Below the pieces are notes generated by a model. It saw only the letters and a list, made by a program, of their open reading frames with translations, did not search any database and had not been told where the DNA came from. The translations under genes and the position numbers were made by a program. Below, one piece after another: positions 13,724 to 13,814 of a DNA stretch of 13,814 bases (position 1 is its first letter; the number at the start of each line of letters is the position of its first letter). Source of the DNA: Paradesertivirga sp036399495 (lineage in GTDB: Bacteria > Bacteroidota > Bacteroidia > Sphingobacteriales > Sphingobacteriaceae); contig DASWMZ010000078.1 of the NCBI GenBank assembly GCA_036399495.1, positions 1 through 13,814 of the forward strand. Reading direction: 5' to 3'.

Positions 13724-13814
13724 GTAAGCGTTTTTCGTCCGAGTCTACGTAAGTCTATAGACCTCAACTAAAAAATTATGAAAATTAAATTTATTATAGC
13801 TTCTATTTTATGAT

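Larger units (their letters stand above)
13517..13814. other. Right-end intergenic region without an intact gene
   Basis: This 298-base stretch holds the terminator hairpin at 13543-13579, the possible minus-strand gene remnant at 13577-13723, and an ATG at 13778 that reads MKIKFIIASIL, like the start of a signal peptide, but stops at TGA 13811-13813. No tRNA, riboswitch or clear promoter was recognised. Confidence 0.5.

Overview
The window looks like chromosomal DNA from a Bacteroidetes bacterium, most likely a member of the Sphingobacteriaceae (Pedobacter or Mucilaginibacter type). This is inferred from low-to-moderate GC, generally weak Shine-Dalgarno sites, a TAnnTTTG-type promoter candidate in front of glnS, a glutaminyl-tRNA synthetase, an HTH-plus-DUF4870 gene typical of the group, and the style of the signalling proteins. 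No rRNA, tRNA, CRISPR array or complete mobile element was seen.

Layout. (1) Bases 1-744 look worn. They hold the last 40 codons of a gene entering from the left (possibly an IS transposase) and then an HTH/DUF4870 gene split by a one-base frameshift. (2) Bases 777-3742, minus strand, carry two housekeeping genes in one probable operon: glnS, then rarA 17 bases downstream. (3) Bases 3833-5045, plus strand, carry a stand-alone cobalamin-binding protein of the acyl-CoA mutase type and an enoyl-CoA hydratase, suggesting short-chain acyl-CoA metabolism. (4) Bases 5139-11226 are a tightly packed four-gene signalling cluster: an NtrC-type sigma-54 activator, a membrane-bound triple-PAS histidine kinase, a single-domain Rcp1/CheY-like receiver, and a receiver-PAS-kinase protein. 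The last protein has Asn where the phospho-accepting His should be and Ala at a G1-box Gly. (5) Bases 11295-12338 encode an AI-2E-family membrane protein, preceded by two small inverted repeats. (6) Bases 12424-13516 carry three small envelope-type genes: a YtxH protein, a holin-superfamily-III-like two-helix protein and an unrecognised 141-residue protein. They end at a convincing hairpin terminator. (7) Bases 13517-13814 hold no intact gene, only a possible decayed reading frame on the minus strand and a very short ORF at the right edge.

How they work together. Gene spacing (11, -1 and 3 bases) implies co-expression of the signalling cluster. The membrane kinase probably phosphorylates both the NtrC-type activator, for sigma-54 transcription, and the small receiver. 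The last protein may be a phosphate sink, a scaffold or a regulatory pseudokinase. This cluster is the part of the window most worth study. The rest is mostly ordinary core genome with small scars at both ends.
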